DNA from: Rhodococcus sp. Leaf278
GTDB taxonomy: Bacteria; Actinomycetota; Actinomycetes; Mycobacteriales; Mycobacteriaceae
Assembly (NCBI RefSeq): GCF_001426085.1
Contig: NZ_LMRR01000009.1
Span: 144,592 to 208,591, forward strand
Reading direction: 5' to 3'
DNA: 64,000 nt
Position 1 is the first letter of the stretch. Each line of letters opens with the position of its first letter. Of this stretch, positions 9,132 through 16,453 are shown piece after piece. Both the position numbers and the translations under genes were made by a program. Below the pieces are notes generated by a model that saw only the letters and a list, made by a program, of their open reading frames with translations, made no database searches and had not been told where the DNA came from.

Positions 9132-9563
9132 GTGTGGTTCGATCCGGACATGGGAATGGCAGACAACATCCGCAAGAAGCAGGATGCCGAGCGTGCTGTA
9201 GTGCAGCGTCGCAGGAAGCAAGGCCTTGAGCTGTTCGATAATCTCGTGCGGGTGTTCGATCAGCTGGCACCGGAGGTAGCGCAGGCTTTGATCGAGTTGG
9301 GGGTCAAGCCAACCGAAAAGGCCGGCTTCATGAAGCGTGGGTGGATGTTCGACTACAAAGTGGACATCCTGGTGCGGCCCGATGGATCGTGGGATCTTTG
9401 GAGCTCGCACCTTCACCAGAGCCGCTCCCGAACCGACCTGCGTGAACACTGGGAAGGTCACTACTCGACGCACGACATAGACACGAACGTGAGTCTGCAG
9501 GCAGTGCGGGGCGTCTTCGAACGACAGGTGGAAAATCACGCGAACGCGGCTAGTCGCCGTTAG
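9132..9563 (+). CDS. Hypothetical protein
   Basis: The frame is open from at least 9108. A GTG at 9132 is preferred because GAGAGG at 9119-9124 lies seven bases upstream; an ATG at 9150 (MGMADNIRKKQDAERA) is an alternative. The product has a charged helical N-terminus (IRKKQDAERAVVQRRR), a Leu-rich middle, and a compact region with KRGWMFDYKVDILVRPDGSW and THDIDTNVSL. Aromatic-rich strands alternate with helices, suggesting a small globular domain. The gene ends about 130 bp before the first 36-bp repeat. No function recognised. Confidence 0.55.
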   Translation: MWFDPDMGMADNIRKKQDAERAVVQRRRKQGLELFDNLVRVFDQLAPEVAQALIELGVKPTEKAGFMKRGWMFDYKVDILVRPDGSWDLWSSHLHQSRSRTDLREHWEGHYSTHDIDTNVSLQAVRGVFERQVENHANAASRR

Positions 9564-10017
9564 CCATCCCCATCGCGGCATCGAACGAGCGACGCGAGAC
9601 ACGCGGGCAGGTCGACGTCATCGACTACGACGGGAAGTTATTACCAGTCTTGACTCAAAAATGTTGCAGCACAACATATACAAAGGGTTACTGGTAACCC
9701 TGCATATCAAGAGTGGTCGTATTGCTACGCGCTCCGTGCAGGCGGGAACAGCTGCAGTCAGAATCCCGTGACGGCGACGTAGGTTGTTGGGGCGGACTGG
9801 TTCTCGGCCCTGGTCGGGGCACCAGGATAGACGTGCCGCCGCCGACCACTGACCGTCACGTTGTTCGGACATCGTCATCTCGTCGAGATGGCCCCTGCCC
9901 TCGGTCTACGTCGATCCCACACTGGCGCAGTCATTGCCGATAACCTCGAGAGTGAGCAGACCCCCTCTCCGGTGGGGCGTATATCCATGTCTGTTTACGA
10001 CGAGAGCAGGAGTAGAA
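9564..10017. other. Intergenic stretch holding repeat R1
   Basis: No convincing gene. Repeat R1 with two small hairpins occupies 9661-9726. The rest is leader sequence of the gene starting at 10018, with GCAGGAG as its ribosome site at 10006-10012. Confidence 0.5.
9691..9726 (+). repeat. 36-bp dispersed direct repeat R1
   Basis: First of six indel-free copies in one orientation; core GGTAACCCTGCATATCAAGA. It is preceded by ATGTTG/CAACAT (9661-9666/9672-9677) and overlaps GGGTTA/TAACCC (9685-9690/9695-9700), both perfect small hairpins. A distant left arm ACCAGTCTTGA near 9652 complements the right half of the repeat with one mismatch. Confidence 0.85.
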
Positions 10018-10578
10018 ATGCGGTTCGACTACTCGACCATGACGGAAGGGTTTCGCAGTGAACGACCGATCCCTCTACCAAGCCCTCCGGAGCTGAACAA
10101 GACCGGTAGCGCAGTCATATGGCTGTCCAGCGTCGCGGTCTACTCGTTCGGGGTGATGTTCTCGGTGTCCGCGTTGACCAAGCAGTCGGATCTAGGGCTG
10201 ATTCTCGGTGCCGAAGAGCACGTGGACTCCGCGCTCTATGCGTCGATTCTGTTCGGAGTCGAGCTGGGAGACGGAACAAAGCTGACGATCGATCGACGCG
10301 CCCCGCGAGGAGTCGTTCTGGAAGTCAGGAGCTCCAACGGCAACTTTGGGTCGCTGCACGGCACCATTTTTCTCGGCCCCGTTCCGCCTCCCGGACCTCT
10401 GCGCATCGTGACCGCGATTCCCCGGCTCGGCGTATCGGAAGCGACAGTCACCATCGACGGCAATCAGATCATCGAAACGTCCGAACAGGTCGAACGCCTA
10501 TGGACGGCACCGCCGCCGTCTCAAGGGTTGGGCGGAGCGGGTCTGCGCGGTGGCAGCTGGTTCAGCCGCCTCGACTGA
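10018..10578 (+). CDS. Unknown protein, family member A of the cassette region
   Basis: Start placed at the ATG at 10018 (MRFDYSTMTEGF) behind GCAGGAG. The 186-residue product has an alternating beta-strand pattern: IWLSSVAVYSFGVMFSVSAL, then FGVELGDGTKL, then FLGPVPPPGPLRIV and IPRLGVSEATVTIDG. The same order of features (a hydrophobic strand pair, LG..L..GK, SPLPESGPITF, YEELGL) is seen in the protein at 15591-16262, so the two are diverged members of one beta-rich family in different cassettes. No signal peptide or catalytic motif is evident. The role is unknown; an immunity or sensor domain is possible but not shown. Confidence 0.65.
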   Translation: MRFDYSTMTEGFRSERPIPLPSPPELNKTGSAVIWLSSVAVYSFGVMFSVSALTKQSDLGLILGAEEHVDSALYASILFGVELGDGTKLTIDRRAPRGVVLEVRSSNGNFGSLHGTIFLGPVPPPGPLRIVTAIPRLGVSEATVTIDGNQIIETSEQVERLWTAPPPSQGLGGAGLRGGSWFSRLD

Positions 10579-10627
10579 CCGGAGAATGCTGGAAGGCCTA
10601 CTTGAGATTCCAAGCCTTCCTCGATCG

Positions 10628-10797
10628 TCAACTGCCGCTACAGCTGGTCGCCAACGAACGCGGACGCACCACTTTTTGACGCCTGTCGGCCGGGATGCGG
10701 CCACGCTCTCTGATTTCATAGCCTTGGTCGGATGCCCACTGGCGAATCGCCCGACCCTGCTCCACCGTTCGCGTGGCCTGGCCAGCTGCACCTATTC
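10628..10797 (-). pseudogene. Orphan Lsr2 C-terminal DNA-binding domain (remnant)
   Basis: Read leftward, an open frame gives RAIRQWASDQGYEIRERGRI followed by PADRRQ, then an unrelated tail to a TGA at 10628. It matches the DNA-binding domain of the intact Lsr2 at 11704-12063 (RAIRQWAADEGYEISDRGRI). The N-terminal oligomerisation domain is absent and no start codon is in frame, so this is a truncated relic; expression by read-through from the lipoprotein gene upstream cannot be excluded. Confidence 0.7.
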
Positions 10798-11295
10798 GGA
10801 AGACCTCACAAGGCCTTCGACTGTCTCAGGTGCCGGGCCGGTCACCTGGACCATCACCCGTCCGGTCGCTCGATCGGTCAACGCTGTGGTGCACACTCCG
10901 CGGGTAGGCGACGTCAAGATCGTCAGTTCGGATTCGCTGGTGACGCCCTCAGCATCGAAGTCCTCGGAGTAGACCGGGACTGCTTCCTCTGACTCAGACT
11001 CGACAGCTTTCGTCACCAATACTTCCTGTTCGTCACGAGAACCGAACGTAGTGCGGACCGTTGCTGCACCGTCGTCACCGCATTCGACAGTGGCAACTAT
11101 CGCGGCGTCCGGGCCGGATACCGTCGGGACTGCAGTGTCGTCGACCGTGCAACCGGCAACGGACACGACGACTGCGATGAGGCCGACAAGCCCCCGCCGC
11201 CGATCTCTGGTCTTGTTGATCCGTAAGTTGACGATCGCGCACTCCTTAGTCTGGCTAGATGCCCCGTGAGTACCCGTCCGTTTGACGTACTTCAT
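10792..11295 (-). CDS. Putative lipoprotein of unknown function
   Basis: The hydrophobic segment GLVGLIAVVVSVAGC is a lipobox ending in Cys, so the product is probably exported and lipid-anchored. The mature part of about 120 residues is acidic, with two further Cys residues and beta-strand character (VMVQVTGPAPETV). The ATG at 11295 (MKYVKRTGTHG) is used. The best-placed ribosome site, AAGGAG, instead sits six bases before an ATC codon that would give a normal-length signal peptide (IVNLRINKTRDRRRG). No family recognised. The gene ends at the Lsr2 fragment. Confidence 0.65.
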   Translation of the reverse strand: MKYVKRTGTHGASSQTKECAIVNLRINKTRDRRRGLVGLIAVVVSVAGCTVDDTAVPTVSGPDAAIVATVECGDDGAATVRTTFGSRDEQEVLVTKAVESESEEAVPVYSEDFDAEGVTSESELTILTSPTRGVCTTALTDRATGRVMVQVTGPAPETVEGLVRSSE

Positions 11296-11300
11296 ACCAT

Positions 11301-11615
11301 TTGTGCGGTTTAAAGGACTCAAACGACCCAGGGCAGGGTCTAGCCGGCGGCATTCCAGCATGCGCCTCCGTGCGACTCATAACCAAAGACCACGGGATGG
11401 AACACCCAGACTTCAGAGCAGGAAAGCTGGGTCTGGTCCCGTTCGTGAAGCTGTTCTTTCAGCTGTCCGATGACGCGGGGCCAGCCATATCCGAGATCGT
11501 CGTCGGCCCCGGCCCGGAGCAGAGCTTGCGAGTGGATGCCGTAAAGAGGCTGTTGGACAAGATCGGATGCTCGGGCACACGCGTGAGACGGTCGAAGGCA
11601 CCCTTCCGAGGCTGA
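11301..11615 (+). pseudogene. C-terminal remnant of a DUF2971-type gene
   Basis: The frame ends with SVRLITKD, GLVPFVKLFF, ISEIVVGPGPEQSL, AVKRLLDKIGC and RRSKAPFRG. This order (E/R-V-R-L strand, LVPY-like strand, IxxIxxGP, a helix, then SK.P.R) is the C-terminal signature of DUF2971 proteins, which are common in mobile and defence-associated DNA. The N-terminal half is missing and the first 15 codons look unrelated, so it is a truncated relic between the lipoprotein and lsr2 genes. Confidence 0.55.
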
Positions 11616-11703
11616 CCCAGGGAACGGGCCTATTCGGACGGACCGCGTCATACTCGTAACCTGATCCCGCACACAGAACTCAACGATTGACTCCCAATAC
11701 AGG

Positions 11704-12063
11704 TCAGTGAGCGGCGTTAGAAGCCTCTTCGATGGCGGACGGAATACGACCGCGATCGCTGATCTCGTAACCCTCATCTGCCGCCCACTGTCGAATCGCT
11801 CGCGTCTGCGCGGGATCACGCTTGGCCGGTATCGCGGGCGTCGCCGCGCCGGCGGGGGATGGCTTACGCTTACGGCCACCGACACGTACCGCGTGCTCGA
11901 TGTAAAAATCGAGCTTCTTGTGAAACTCTTTGGCGTTCTTCGCTTTCAGATCGATCACGTACTCGACACCGTTGACTGCGAATTCGATCGTCTCGCCGGA
12001 TTCGTCGTCGATGACGGACCCGTCGATATCGTCCACCAGTTGGGTTGTCACTTGTTTGGCCAC
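11704..12063 (-). CDS. lsr2: Lsr2 nucleoid-associated xenogeneic silencer
   Basis: A 119-residue protein with the Lsr2 layout: an N-terminal oligomerisation domain opening MAKQVTTQLVDDIDGS, with ETIEFAVNGVEYVIDL and KNAKEFHKKLDFYI; a basic linker (GGRKRKPSPAG); and the C-terminal DNA-binding domain AIRQWAADEGYEISDRGRI ending at about residue 115. The start is a GTG. Lsr2 proteins bind AT-rich and foreign DNA and silence it. Its position among less GC-rich accessory genes, beside a relic of a second lsr2, suggests an element-borne copy that keeps its own island quiet rather than the housekeeping gene. Confidence 0.93.
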   Translation of the reverse strand: MAKQVTTQLVDDIDGSVIDDESGETIEFAVNGVEYVIDLKAKNAKEFHKKLDFYIEHAVRVGGRKRKPSPAGAATPAIPAKRDPAQTRAIRQWAADEGYEISDRGRIPSAIEEASNAAH

Positions 12064-12286
12064 AGCCGAAAAACCTTTCGATCACAATTTCACGAACTCG
12101 ATAACGGCCAGCGTAGCCAACAAACGAGTTGCCTAGCTGCAACCGCCCTTTCACCGGCGAAGATTCGCGCCGCAGTGTCCCGTTTCCGTTCTTCAAAACA
12201 CACGTTGAGCGGTCGATGTGAGCGGCGATAGAATCGCCCCAGTCCGAAGCAGCTCATATGTGTGCGACTCGCCGGAGGGGATCAAA

Positions 12287-12622
12287 TTGTCCGAACCTGC
12301 AACGCCGTCGGCGGACAACGACTGGCTCGTGAAGGAGCTACAGAGGGTCCAGGACGAATGCGTTCACAACCCTAGAGACGACTGGTACACCGAGAACGAC
12401 CTGGTCGAGAGTGGATACCGCCGCGAGGCCCTGGTCGATCTTTTCGGAAAACCGATTCCAGGACACGACGGGATCATCGGATGGACCGTCTCATCGGTGG
12501 CAAAGATCGAGCAGACCCGGTTGGCCCCTGCCTACGAGCTGCTCCAGTCGGCTTTCAGCGCGTTCAACGACGCGGCCGACACCATGACCTCTCGCGCGAT
12601 GTATAGCTCGTTCGATTCATAA
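12287..12622 (+). CDS. Hypothetical protein with TTG start
   Basis: A TTG at 12287 is preferred: GGAGGGG at 12274-12280 lies six bases upstream, while in-frame codons further upstream have no ribosome site. The 111-residue product begins MSEPATPSADNDWL, has a charged helical middle (KELQRVQDECVHNPRDDWYT), a compact motif LFGKPIPGHDGIIGW, and two amphipathic C-terminal helices. No family recognised. It is the last gene before repeat R2, 110 bp downstream. Confidence 0.6.
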   Translation: MSEPATPSADNDWLVKELQRVQDECVHNPRDDWYTENDLVESGYRREALVDLFGKPIPGHDGIIGWTVSSVAKIEQTRLAPAYELLQSAFSAFNDAADTMTSRAMYSSFDS

Positions 12623-12732
12623 CGTGTCCGAGCATCCGATGCATGCCGGGAGGTAGGCACGCATCGCATCAGCAATTTCGTCCAATCTGCTACGATTCAA
12701 ATACGTTGTCCACCAGCGGTTTCAAGCCGCTA

Positions 12733-12768
12733 CTGGTAATCCCGCATACCAAAACTCGTCGTATTGCT
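12733..12768 (+). repeat. 36-bp dispersed direct repeat R2
   Basis: Second copy, with six or so differences from the consensus (GGTAATCCCGCATACCAAAA). It is immediately preceded by the hairpin AGCGG (12715-12719) / CCGCT (12727-12731). Similarity to R1 continues downstream (AGCGCTCCG). Confidence 0.8.
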
Positions 12769-12897
12769 TAGCGCTCCGCTGCTGGCACAAGGGCACCGCC
12801 GTCAGGGTTCCCTGACGGCACCGTGGCTTGACATAGAACCCGGCTATCTGAGCCTGCGGCCGCGCACGGAGTTATCCTGCCGCGACAATTCGGTGCC

Positions 12898-13050
12898 TCA
12901 CAGCTTGTTTTCGTTCGGGTCATCCAACGGGCGGGTGTCGGGATTACCTGGCCTTCGTGGGGGTTTACCCTCGCGAATGACCTGGTCTTCGCCTTTTGGG
13001 CCATCGAGCCGGTTGTCGCCGCCAGCACCGGTCGGGGATAGTTGTGTCAT
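12898..13050 (-). CDS. Small hydrophilic protein overlapping the upstream membrane-protein gene (50 aa)
   Basis: A 50-codon frame, MTQLSPTGAGGDNRL onward, ending DDPNENKL. Its ATG overlaps the TGA of the upstream gene (13047-13619) in an ATGA arrangement, the classic sign of translational coupling. The product is Pro/Gly/Asp/Arg-rich, lacks hydrophobic segments, and is probably disordered. It may be an accessory or regulatory peptide of the membrane protein. It is short, so the overlap is the main evidence. Confidence 0.5.
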   Translation of the reverse strand: MTQLSPTGAGGDNRLDGPKGEDQVIREGKPPRRPGNPDTRPLDDPNENKL

Positions 13051-13619
13051 GACTGTTGGCGCTCATCCTTTATTGTGATTTCGGTCGGTTGTGGTGTCGT
13101 CTCGGGCCCGTAGGTGACGGATAGTCCAGCGAAGATGACTGCGGCCACCACGAGCACGACGAGCCACGTAAAGTAGGAAGCGACGGACTTTACAGACGCG
13201 GCCGTCGCCGTTATCCCAGACTGCCATTGGCGTGCGTAATCCAACTGCAGGTCACCCTTGGCAGGCACATTGTTGCGGTCCGACGGGTACACGTAATCGT
13301 ATGATGTACGACCAACGTTGTAAGCCACTGTCTTTGGCAAAAAGATACATGCTGCGGCAACTGCCGCTGCGGCGTAGCTACCAAGGGCTAGGTACGCGAG
13401 AATTGGTTGCTTGCTGGCGTCGTCGAATCCGAAGAATGCTGCCGCCCCTGTCGCGATCGCCAACACCACAGTCGCGTTGGTGCGAAACGATGGAATGACC
13501 GCCTTGATTTCATCGGCTGCGCTCTTCGACTCGTTGTAGAACAGCTCGACTGTTTCTGGGTCGTAGTAGCGTGGTAGTTCCGTATCACCGGCTCCGGCGG
13601 CTTCTTTGTCGTTGCCCAT
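13047..13619 (-). CDS. Three-helix membrane protein, SLATT/Pycsar-effector-like topology
   Basis: Start at the ATG at 13619 (MGNDKEAAGAG). About 48 acidic and helical N-terminal residues (FYNESKSAADEIKAV) precede two close transmembrane segments (about residues 50-66 and 72-94). A soluble stretch of about 55 residues (YDYVYPSDRNNVPAK) follows, then a third segment (about 150-170) and a short charged tail. This topology resembles small two- or three-helix membrane effectors (SLATT, PycTM) of defence systems, but no sequence motif confirms it and no nucleotide cyclase or SLOG gene is adjacent. It forms an operon with the overlapping 50-residue gene and lies between repeats R2 and R3. Confidence 0.65.
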   Translation of the reverse strand: MGNDKEAAGAGDTELPRYYDPETVELFYNESKSAADEIKAVIPSFRTNATVVLAIATGAAAFFGFDDASKQPILAYLALGSYAAAAVAAACIFLPKTVAYNVGRTSYDYVYPSDRNNVPAKGDLQLDYARQWQSGITATAASVKSVASYFTWLVVLVVAAVIFAGLSVTYGPETTPQPTEITIKDERQQS

Positions 13620-13959
13620 TCGCGACCTAATCCTCTTACAGGCGGGCACGTCGGGCGTGCCTGCGATCCCAGAACCCTACGCCCAACTTTCCTAGAAATG
13701 TCTGGAATATCTGCACGTATGTATTTTGTTCTGCTGGCAAATCAAATGAACCAAAGTGATGCTGACCCATCCAGGGGCTACGACTGTGTCAACCACGGCT
13801 ACTGAGGGGAGCGATTCGGCCGCGATGGTCCCGCGGATCTGAACAGCTACCGGTAACTCTGCATATCAAAACTCGTCGTATTGCCCAGCGTCGACGCCCG
13901 GTGCGGATAGACGACCTCACGTCTTCGAGGCAGCCCCATAAGGCGGCCCACGACTGATC
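13620..13959. other. Intergenic stretch holding repeat R3
   Basis: No gene seen. Contains R3 at 13850-13885 and an AT-rich leader (13690-13750) that may carry the promoter of the leftward membrane-protein operon. Confidence 0.5.
13850..13885 (+). repeat. 36-bp dispersed direct repeat R3
   Basis: Third copy (GGTAACTCTGCATATCAAAA). It lacks the extended left half seen at R1, R4, R5 and R6, leaving only the 36-bp core. Confidence 0.8.
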
Positions 13960-14496
13960 TCAAGCCGGTCGACGCACCGTCAGATGTCCCGCTGCTCGGG
14001 AACTCAGTAGAAGCGCGACGATGAGAACTCCGGGCAGATCACCGGCCCAGTAATGGATTCGACGATCGCAGATCTGCTGCAACCTGCTGGTGGACACCTG
14101 ATCTGCTTCGAGAGTGGGCTCGCCTGATCGAGACCCCGTCGCGCGCAGCTGGTCCGCAGGCAAAGGGTTCAGCATCGTGCCGCAGACTGCTCGTCTGTCG
14201 CCGACGCTGTCGAGGGGCACGGAGATCGTGTGTAGGACGAGCCAACCGGCAACCGCCAAGACCACCAGGGTCGATCCACCGAGTACCGCCGAGAAGACCA
14301 CACGGAAACTACGCTGCCCACGCTCCACCGACCACCAGCAATAGTTGATAGTGACGCCGATCAATCCCACAAGGATCAACCACCACCAGTCCGCCATTAG
14401 CAGTGCCAGATAGAGGCACGCTAGGAAAACGAGCCAGAATCCGGTCGTGTACCACCACGGCCGTCCCTGTCCGATCATGCGGGCTAGTGTCGTCAT
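13960..14496 (-). CDS. Membrane protein of unknown function (178 aa)
   Basis: Starts MTTLARMIGQGRPWWYTTGF. Three predicted transmembrane segments lie in the first 90 residues, rich in Trp (ADWWWLILVGLIGVTINYCW; STLVVLAVAGWLVLHTI). An extracytoplasmic region of about 65 residues with two Cys (RRAVCGTM; LQQICDRR) follows, then a final hydrophobic helix and a short basic tail. No family recognised. The neighbour at 14639 lies 140 bp upstream on the same strand, so co-transcription is possible but not indicated by overlap. Confidence 0.65.
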   Translation of the reverse strand: MTTLARMIGQGRPWWYTTGFWLVFLACLYLALLMADWWWLILVGLIGVTINYCWWSVERGQRSFRVVFSAVLGGSTLVVLAVAGWLVLHTISVPLDSVGDRRAVCGTMLNPLPADQLRATGSRSGEPTLEADQVSTSRLQQICDRRIHYWAGDLPGVLIVALLLSSRAAGHLTVRRPA

Positions 14497-14638
14497 TTGC
14501 GCATCATGTCAGTCCTCGGCAGCGGGTGTTGTAGCCGTGAAACCCTCCGATCGAAAGGCGCTGCGCAGGCCTTATCCGGAGTTCGGAGTTCCGAGGCCCG
14601 GCGTCGTGATCGGTTGATAGGCAGAGAATCAGCGACGG

Positions 14639-15292
14639 CTAGCGAGGTGCTGTCTGCGATCGCGGCGACCATGGTTGCCAGCGTCCATCGGTCGGCGGTT
14701 GTATTGAGTGAGCTTGAAGCTCAGTCACTCCTGTGGACAGCTGCCTCGCAGTACTGCTCGCCCAGTCGTCACCTTTCCAGGAGAGCTTGAGTGTCGGTGA
14801 CGTACCGCCGGAGATTCGTTCGCACAGCTGGCCTGCCGCAGTGGCCTCACAGTATCGAGACAGGCTTTCCAGTGTCGAGCTCGCGTCCTCGTCGCATGCA
14901 TCGCAGCCACAACTAGGTAGGGCAACGTGTTCCCATGCCCCGATATCGAGGTAGAGGCCGGGAAAGGACGTGAACGCAATGGTCAGCGGTGCCTGATCGG
15001 CTAGGGCAGGGGTGAAGTGCACGATATCAACGACCATCACCGCCGTGGACTCGCGCGCCTGGGGAGGGACACTGTGGGTGACGGTTACCTCGAATCTTTG
15101 TTCCAGGTCGGCCACCAGCGCGCGCCCAGCGGCGATGAGCGGTTCGAATCTCTGCGGGTTCGTCACCCGCCCGTATGCCGCCTCCGGTATGTCGTCCACA
15201 GTCGTCACCCTATTCGACGTGTTCCACCAGCTCTCTCCGATATTCGCTTTGACGTCGCCGAAACCGGGCTGATGCTCACAGTCAGTTCCCAC
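14639..15292 (-). CDS. DUF6226-like protein
   Basis: A 217-residue protein with a GTG start at 15292. Features in order: a charged helical region (DDIPEAAYGRVTNPQRF), a strand pair ending LTIAFTSFPGLYLDIGAWE, and the striking motif LPSCGCDACDE about two-thirds along, then an acidic helix and a final beta segment (GTSPTLKLSWKGDDW). The CGCDACDE motif is what I associate with the actinobacterial DUF6226 family; that assignment is from memory. Three clustered Cys could bind metal. Function unknown. It lies between repeats R3 and R4. Confidence 0.65.
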   Translation of the reverse strand: MGTDCEHQPGFGDVKANIGESWWNTSNRVTTVDDIPEAAYGRVTNPQRFEPLIAAGRALVADLEQRFEVTVTHSVPPQARESTAVMVVDIVHFTPALADQAPLTIAFTSFPGLYLDIGAWEHVALPSCGCDACDEDASSTLESLSRYCEATAAGQLCERISGGTSPTLKLSWKGDDWASSTARQLSTGVTELQAHSIQPPTDGRWQPWSPRSQTAPR

Positions 15293-15436
15293 CGAGCCCA
15301 GGGCGTTCCCTCCACACGATGGTCCGAACTGACCCTTCGACGTCGGCCGGACAACCGTAACGACTCATGTTGCACCGAGACTCCGCCATGCAGTTCTGAC
15401 GAAAATGATTGCAGCAGAACAATATGCAGCACTTTA

Positions 15437-15472
15437 CTGGTAACCCTGCATATCAAGACTGGTCGTATAGCT
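15437..15472 (+). repeat. 36-bp dispersed direct repeat R4
   Basis: Fourth copy, matching the consensus core exactly (GGTAACCCTGCATATCAAGA). About 40 bases upstream also match R1, R5 and R6 (CAATATGCAGCACTTT), giving a repeat of nearly 80 bp. Confidence 0.85.
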
Positions 15473-15590
15473 CACCCGCTCGCACAGTCAGAAGCAGTTC
15501 TACTGTCCCGTACTTCCAAGGCTGGCGGAGCTCGCGTGCGATAACTTGGTTTGCGGCTGCACGCTAATCGGGCCGACGGTGGAGGCGGGT

Positions 15591-16262
15591 ATGGAGTTCG
15601 TAGAAGGCATCGATCCGGACGAGCCCGGAGTCCGTCGCGTCCCTTGGAGCAGCGTGGGTGAAAATCCCCCCGAGGTGCGCGCTCACATCGCTCGCAAGGA
15701 AGCCATCCGCGAGCGGAAGGCCAACCGGCGGGATGTTCATCCCCAACGGAAGCCACCCCTCGAAGACGAGGGCCTACTGGTCGAACCCTCTGAGAGGTAT
15801 CCGTTCTCGCTCGACGCCGCGCTTCTCGGCGGAGTCCAGATGCAGATCGATCGGCTGCGCATCTTCCGAACGGGTCTCCAGTTCGACCTTTCTGCGACAG
15901 CCGTTCACGATGGCGGTGGTTTGTTGGGTGACCGTCTCAATCTGAGGCATCGCGTGCGTCCTCCCGCGAGGCACCGGATATATCTAGGTCTCGTGCTTTC
16001 CACAGGCAAGGTGGTGTCCAACAAGAAGAGCTTCGCGTGGGATGCCCCCGAGGACGACGACGCAACGACCCCATGGCTGTACGGGGGACGAAGCTACAGC
16101 CGTCCAACGGAGACCGGTGCAACGTATTTTCTCAGCCCCCTCCCCGAATCCGGACCGATCACGTTTTCCATCGCCTACGAGGAACTCGGACTGAACACCG
16201 CCGCGAGCGTGTCGATCGACCTCGAACTCCTTCTACAGGTCGAAGGACCCGGCACCCGATAG
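15591..16262 (+). CDS. Unknown protein, family member A of the cassette region (second copy)
   Basis: ATG at 15591 behind GGAGGCGG. The 223-residue product has a charged N-terminal 60 residues (RKEAIRERKANRRDVHPQRK), then a beta-rich domain: LQFDLSATAVHDGG, RIYLGLVLSTGKVVSNKK, FLSPLPESGPITFSIAYEEL and an acidic C-terminus. The order and key turns (LG-x-L-x-x-GK; L-P-x-x-GP; xxLGL) match the protein at 10018-10578. It is the only gene between R4 and R5, so this cassette of about 960 bp has a single gene followed directly by the repeat. Function unknown. Confidence 0.7.
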   Translation: MEFVEGIDPDEPGVRRVPWSSVGENPPEVRAHIARKEAIRERKANRRDVHPQRKPPLEDEGLLVEPSERYPFSLDAALLGGVQMQIDRLRIFRTGLQFDLSATAVHDGGGLLGDRLNLRHRVRPPARHRIYLGLVLSTGKVVSNKKSFAWDAPEDDDATTPWLYGGRSYSRPTETGATYFLSPLPESGPITFSIAYEELGLNTAASVSIDLELLLQVEGPGTR

Positions 16263-16400
16263 CAAGCTTCTGCCGCGGACGGCTCGAAATGCGCGGAACG
16301 GTCACTGCCGTGTACAGGTCGATCTGTCTGGCTCGATCCTCCCTCGCTAGCTCCTGGTATATCCGAAAAGCAAAGTGCTGCAACAATATGCAGCACTTTG

Positions 16401-16436
16401 CTGGTATCCCTGCATATCAGAACTGGTCGTATTGCT
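16401..16436 (+). repeat. 36-bp dispersed direct repeat R5 with perfect hairpin
   Basis: Fifth copy. It is preceded by a perfect 13-bp hairpin: AGCAAAGTGCTGC (16369-16381), an 8-base AT-rich loop, and the complement (16390-16402), overlapping the first two bases of the core. The next gene's candidate ATG is only 18 bases after the repeat. Confidence 0.88.
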
Positions 16437-16453
16437 CCGCATCCCGCAAGCCG

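Noticed and set aside
9001..9270. Leftward frame ending VTLTITVSDTEVDRTRKAL just upstream of the gene at 8523
   Set aside because: The end looks protein-like, but the frame overlaps the better rightward gene, has no plausible start, and its N-terminal half is low-quality sequence.
16037..16453. N-terminal extension of the 381-residue gene back to 16037
   Set aside because: It overlaps the preceding gene and runs through the whole of repeat R5 and its hairpin; a start after the repeat is more credible.
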